From Clostridia bacterium (GTDB taxonomy: Bacteria > Bacillota > Clostridia > Lachnospirales > Lachnospiraceae), in the NCBI GenBank assembly GCA_003249225.1, contig QKJQ01000025.1:1-64000 (forward strand): a stretch of DNA of 64,000 nt, written 5' to 3'. Both the position numbers and the translations under genes were made by a program. This document shows, one piece after another, positions 62,076 through 64,000 of this stretch (position 1 is the stretch's first letter; the number at the start of each line of letters is the position of its first letter). Under the pieces are notes generated by a model. It saw nothing but the letters and a program-made list of their open reading frames with translations. It was not told the DNA's origin and made no database searches.

Positions 62076-63185
62076 ATGGAGACAAGACCTTATGTATCAT
62101 GGGAACTGATTGGTGATTTTATGACTTCGGTATTTTGTAAACTGGGTGTGCCCGAGGAGGATGCAAGGCTCTGTGCGGATGTGCTGATGGAAAGTGACAG
62201 ACGTGGGATTGAAAGTCATGGCTGTAACAGATTCAAACCGATTTATATCGATCGAATCCGTGATGGAGTTCAAAATCCTGTAACAGAGTTCGAAGTAATT
62301 CGGGAGACTCCAACGACAGCTGTAATAGACGGACATGACGGAATGGGAATGGTTATTGGTCATAAAGCCATGCAGATGGCGATTGACAAAGCAAAGATTT
62401 ATGGAATGGGCATGACAGCAGTCAGAAACTCAACACATTATGGTATTGCCGGGTATTATGCAACAATGGCTACCAAAGCAGGCATGATCGGGATGACGGG
62501 AACCAATGCACGACCTTCCATTGCCCCAACCTTTGGCGTTGAGAATATGCTTGGAACGAATCCATTGACCGTCGGATTCCCAACAGATGAGGAATTTCCA
62601 TTTGTACTAGACTGCGCTACAAGTATTACACAGCGCGGCAGAATAGAGTATTACGCAAGAGCTGGAAAAGACACACCATCTGGCATGGTTATTGGAAGAG
62701 ATGGAAAGCCAAAGACAGACTCTGTACAGATTTTAAAAGATCTGTCAAGCGGTGATGCCGCACTGGCTCCGCTTGGTGGTATTGGTGAGGAACTAGCCGG
62801 TTACAAAGGCTATGGATATGCAACTGTTGTTGAGATCTTATCAGCAGCTCTTCAGGCAGGTAATTTCTTAAAGATGCTTGGCGGGTTGAATGAAAAACAT
62901 GAAAAGGTCCCATATCATCTTGGACATTTCTTTATCGCTATTGATACAGAAGCGTTTCTTGGGCTTGACAGCTTCAAGAAAACGACCGGGGATATTCTGC
63001 GTGCTCTCCGTGCTTCAGAGAAAGCACCGGGAGAAGACAGAATCTATACCGCAGGAGAAAAAGAGTATCTTACCTGGCTGGAAAGAAAAGATAAAGGGGT
63101 ACCGGTAGGGGAAGCCGTTCAGAAAGAATTCATTAAACTTCGTGATGAGATGGAACTGCCCTATACTTTTGAATTTGAAAAATGA
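62076..63185 (+). CDS. Malate/L-lactate dehydrogenase family oxidoreductase (Ldh2/YlbC type)
   Basis: A 369-residue NAD(P)-dependent 2-hydroxyacid dehydrogenase of the family that includes malate, L-sulfolactate and ureidoglycolate dehydrogenases. Seen are EEDARLCADVLMESDRRGIESHG near the N-terminus, the active-site histidine in NSTHYGIAGYY, GTNPLTVGFP and PLGGIGEELAGYKGYG with LVVEIL-like segment. The ATG follows AGAAAGGAGA. A truncated amidohydrolase follows 93 bp later, so the two may share a catabolic task. Substrate unknown. Confidence 0.9.
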   Translation: METRPYVSWELIGDFMTSVFCKLGVPEEDARLCADVLMESDRRGIESHGCNRFKPIYIDRIRDGVQNPVTEFEVIRETPTTAVIDGHDGMGMVIGHKAMQMAIDKAKIYGMGMTAVRNSTHYGIAGYYATMATKAGMIGMTGTNARPSIAPTFGVENMLGTNPLTVGFPTDEEFPFVLDCATSITQRGRIEYYARAGKDTPSGMVIGRDGKPKTDSVQILKDLSSGDAALAPLGGIGEELAGYKGYGYATVVEILSAALQAGNFLKMLGGLNEKHEKVPYHLGHFFIAIDTEAFLGLDSFKKTTGDILRALRASEKAPGEDRIYTAGEKEYLTWLERKDKGVPVGEAVQKEFIKLRDEMELPYTFEFEK

Positions 63186-63278
63186 AAGTAACGCTTTATT
63201 GGATTGGAGACAGTTTGTCCCTACATCCATTCTATAAAATAAGTAACATCTGGTTTAAACAGAAGAAAGTGTAACAAC

Positions 63279-64000
63279 ATGATCATTGATTTTCACGCAC
63301 ACATATTTCCGGATAAGATAGCAGAGAAAGCATCCAAAGGAATAGAAAAGTTTTATGATATGCCAATGCGGAGTGATGGCAGAATATCCTCTTTATTGGA
63401 ACAGGGAAGTCAAGCCGGGGTTGACAGATACGTTGTTCACTCAGTGGCGACCATACCTGAGCAGGTTGAAAGTATTAATCAGTTCATAAAGAATTCGGTT
63501 CAAAGTTATCCAGAGCAGCTGATTGGGTATGCTTCAATGCATCCTGGGTATAAAGATATTGAAAAAGAACTTGAATTAGCCATAAAGGACGGATTGAAAG
63601 GTGTTAAGATACATCCTGATTTTCAGGAATTTCTTTTGGATGATGAAGCAGCGTATCCTATGTATGAATGCATCGAAGGAAGACTGCCTCTGTTGATCCA
63701 TTCCGGAGATTACCGTTATGAATACTCGAAACCGGAGCGGCTTGCACGGGTTCTTGACCGATTCCCTGAGCTGACTGTAATAGCAGCTCATTTTGGAGGC
63801 TGGTCTGTCTGGGGTGAAGCAGCGAAGATCTTGAGCGGACGAGGCGTTTATGTTGATACATCAAGCTCCCTATATGCTTTATCTCCAGAAGAAGCACGCA
63901 AGATCATTGATGTGTATGGCGTGGATCATGTATTGTTCGGCACTGACTTTCCAATGTGGACAGCCAAAGATGAACTGGCTATGCTGGATAAGATAACGAT
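63279..64000 (+). CDS. TIM-barrel amidohydrolase (amidohydrolase 2 family), cut by the window end
   Basis: The first 240 residues are in the window. It begins MIIDFHAHIFPD with the metal-binding H-x-H, then KGVKIHPDFQEF, LLIHSGDYRYE, VIAAHFGGW (histidines of the metal site) and HVLFGTDFPMW with the terminal aspartate. The family includes decarboxylases and hydrolases of aromatic and small acids. The frame runs off the right edge, so length and C-terminus are unknown. The ribosome site is weak (AGAAGAAAG). Confidence 0.88.
   Translation, partial: MIIDFHAHIFPDKIAEKASKGIEKFYDMPMRSDGRISSLLEQGSQAGVDRYVVHSVATIPEQVESINQFIKNSVQSYPEQLIGYASMHPGYKDIEKELELAIKDGLKGVKIHPDFQEFLLDDEAAYPMYECIEGRLPLLIHSGDYRYEYSKPERLARVLDRFPELTVIAAHFGGWSVWGEAAKILSGRGVYVDTSSSLYALSPEEARKIIDVYGVDHVLFGTDFPMWTAKDELAMLDKIT

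Overview
The window looks like a chromosomal segment of an anaerobic Gram-positive gut-type Clostridia, most likely Lachnospiraceae. Evidence: moderate-to-low GC, strong AAGGAGG-type ribosome sites, LPxTG and lipobox signals, a c-di-AMP cyclase (CdaA/CdaR) locus, a class A RNase P RNA, an SleB-type hydrolase and many solute-binding-protein ABC systems. The genus is not fixed by anything I can see. No tRNA, rRNA, insertion sequence, phage or CRISPR array was recognised.

Layout. (1) 0.5-13.5 kb: uronic-acid oligosaccharide utilisation. It has a CUT1 sugar transporter without its own ATPase, an 804-residue orphan protein, a KdgF-like cupin, an aldose-1-epimerase-like protein, a chemoreceptor, fructuronate reductase (UxuB type), mannonate dehydratase (UxuA) and a divergent AraC regulator. 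(2) 13.5-19.7 kb: an OmpR/histidine kinase pair, an uncharacterised 173-residue protein coupled to a 23-residue ORF, and an LPxTG-anchored VWA surface protein. (3) 19.7-37 kb: a peptide and amino-acid scavenging island. It has an ornithine cyclodeaminase-like enzyme and an amidohydrolase on the minus strand, and a complete Opp/Dpp-type importer, a MalY/PatB-type PLP enzyme, two S9 peptidases, a gluzincin metallopeptidase and a class V aminotransferase-like enzyme on the plus strand. One S9 peptidase carries a full GntR/FCD transcription factor at its N-terminus. (4) 37-41 kb: two membrane proteins followed by cdaA and cdaR. (5) 41-47.5 kb: cell-surface glycan genes (TagGH-like exporter, two glycosyltransferases, LicD, polyprenyl-phosphate sugar transferase). 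(6) 47.5-54 kb: HtrA protease, rnpB, a two-AP2-domain protein, an SleB-like hydrolase and threonine synthase. (7) 54-64 kb: two tandem S-layer-like Ig-repeat proteins, an O-antigen-ligase-like protein, a short tandem repeat, a malate/lactate-type dehydrogenase and a truncated TIM-barrel amidohydrolase.

The most unusual object is the GntR-FCD/S9 peptidase fusion at 29664-32303. A DNA-binding ligand sensor and a serine peptidase with an intact Ser-Asp-His triad form one open reading frame inside a peptide uptake and degradation cluster. The divergent promoter region of that cluster (22.03-22.15 kb) has two good sigma-A promoters, each with the same GTTCAAC core (GT-N3-AC, the FadR/GntR operator core) at the predicted transcription start. 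A peptidase that regulates its own substrate-import genes is therefore a concrete, testable hypothesis.

A second theme is a family of small intergenic leader elements at about 2.1, 13.55, 34.35, 42.8 and, degenerately, 16.68 kb. They are hairpins with a CCTCGC-like or GTCACCGC-like loop. In three cases the hairpin is followed by a TGCGCA-spacer-TGCGCA-like hairpin that abuts the ribosome site of the next gene. Regions 5 and 7 together suggest glycosylation of an S-layer-like protein; that link is inference.
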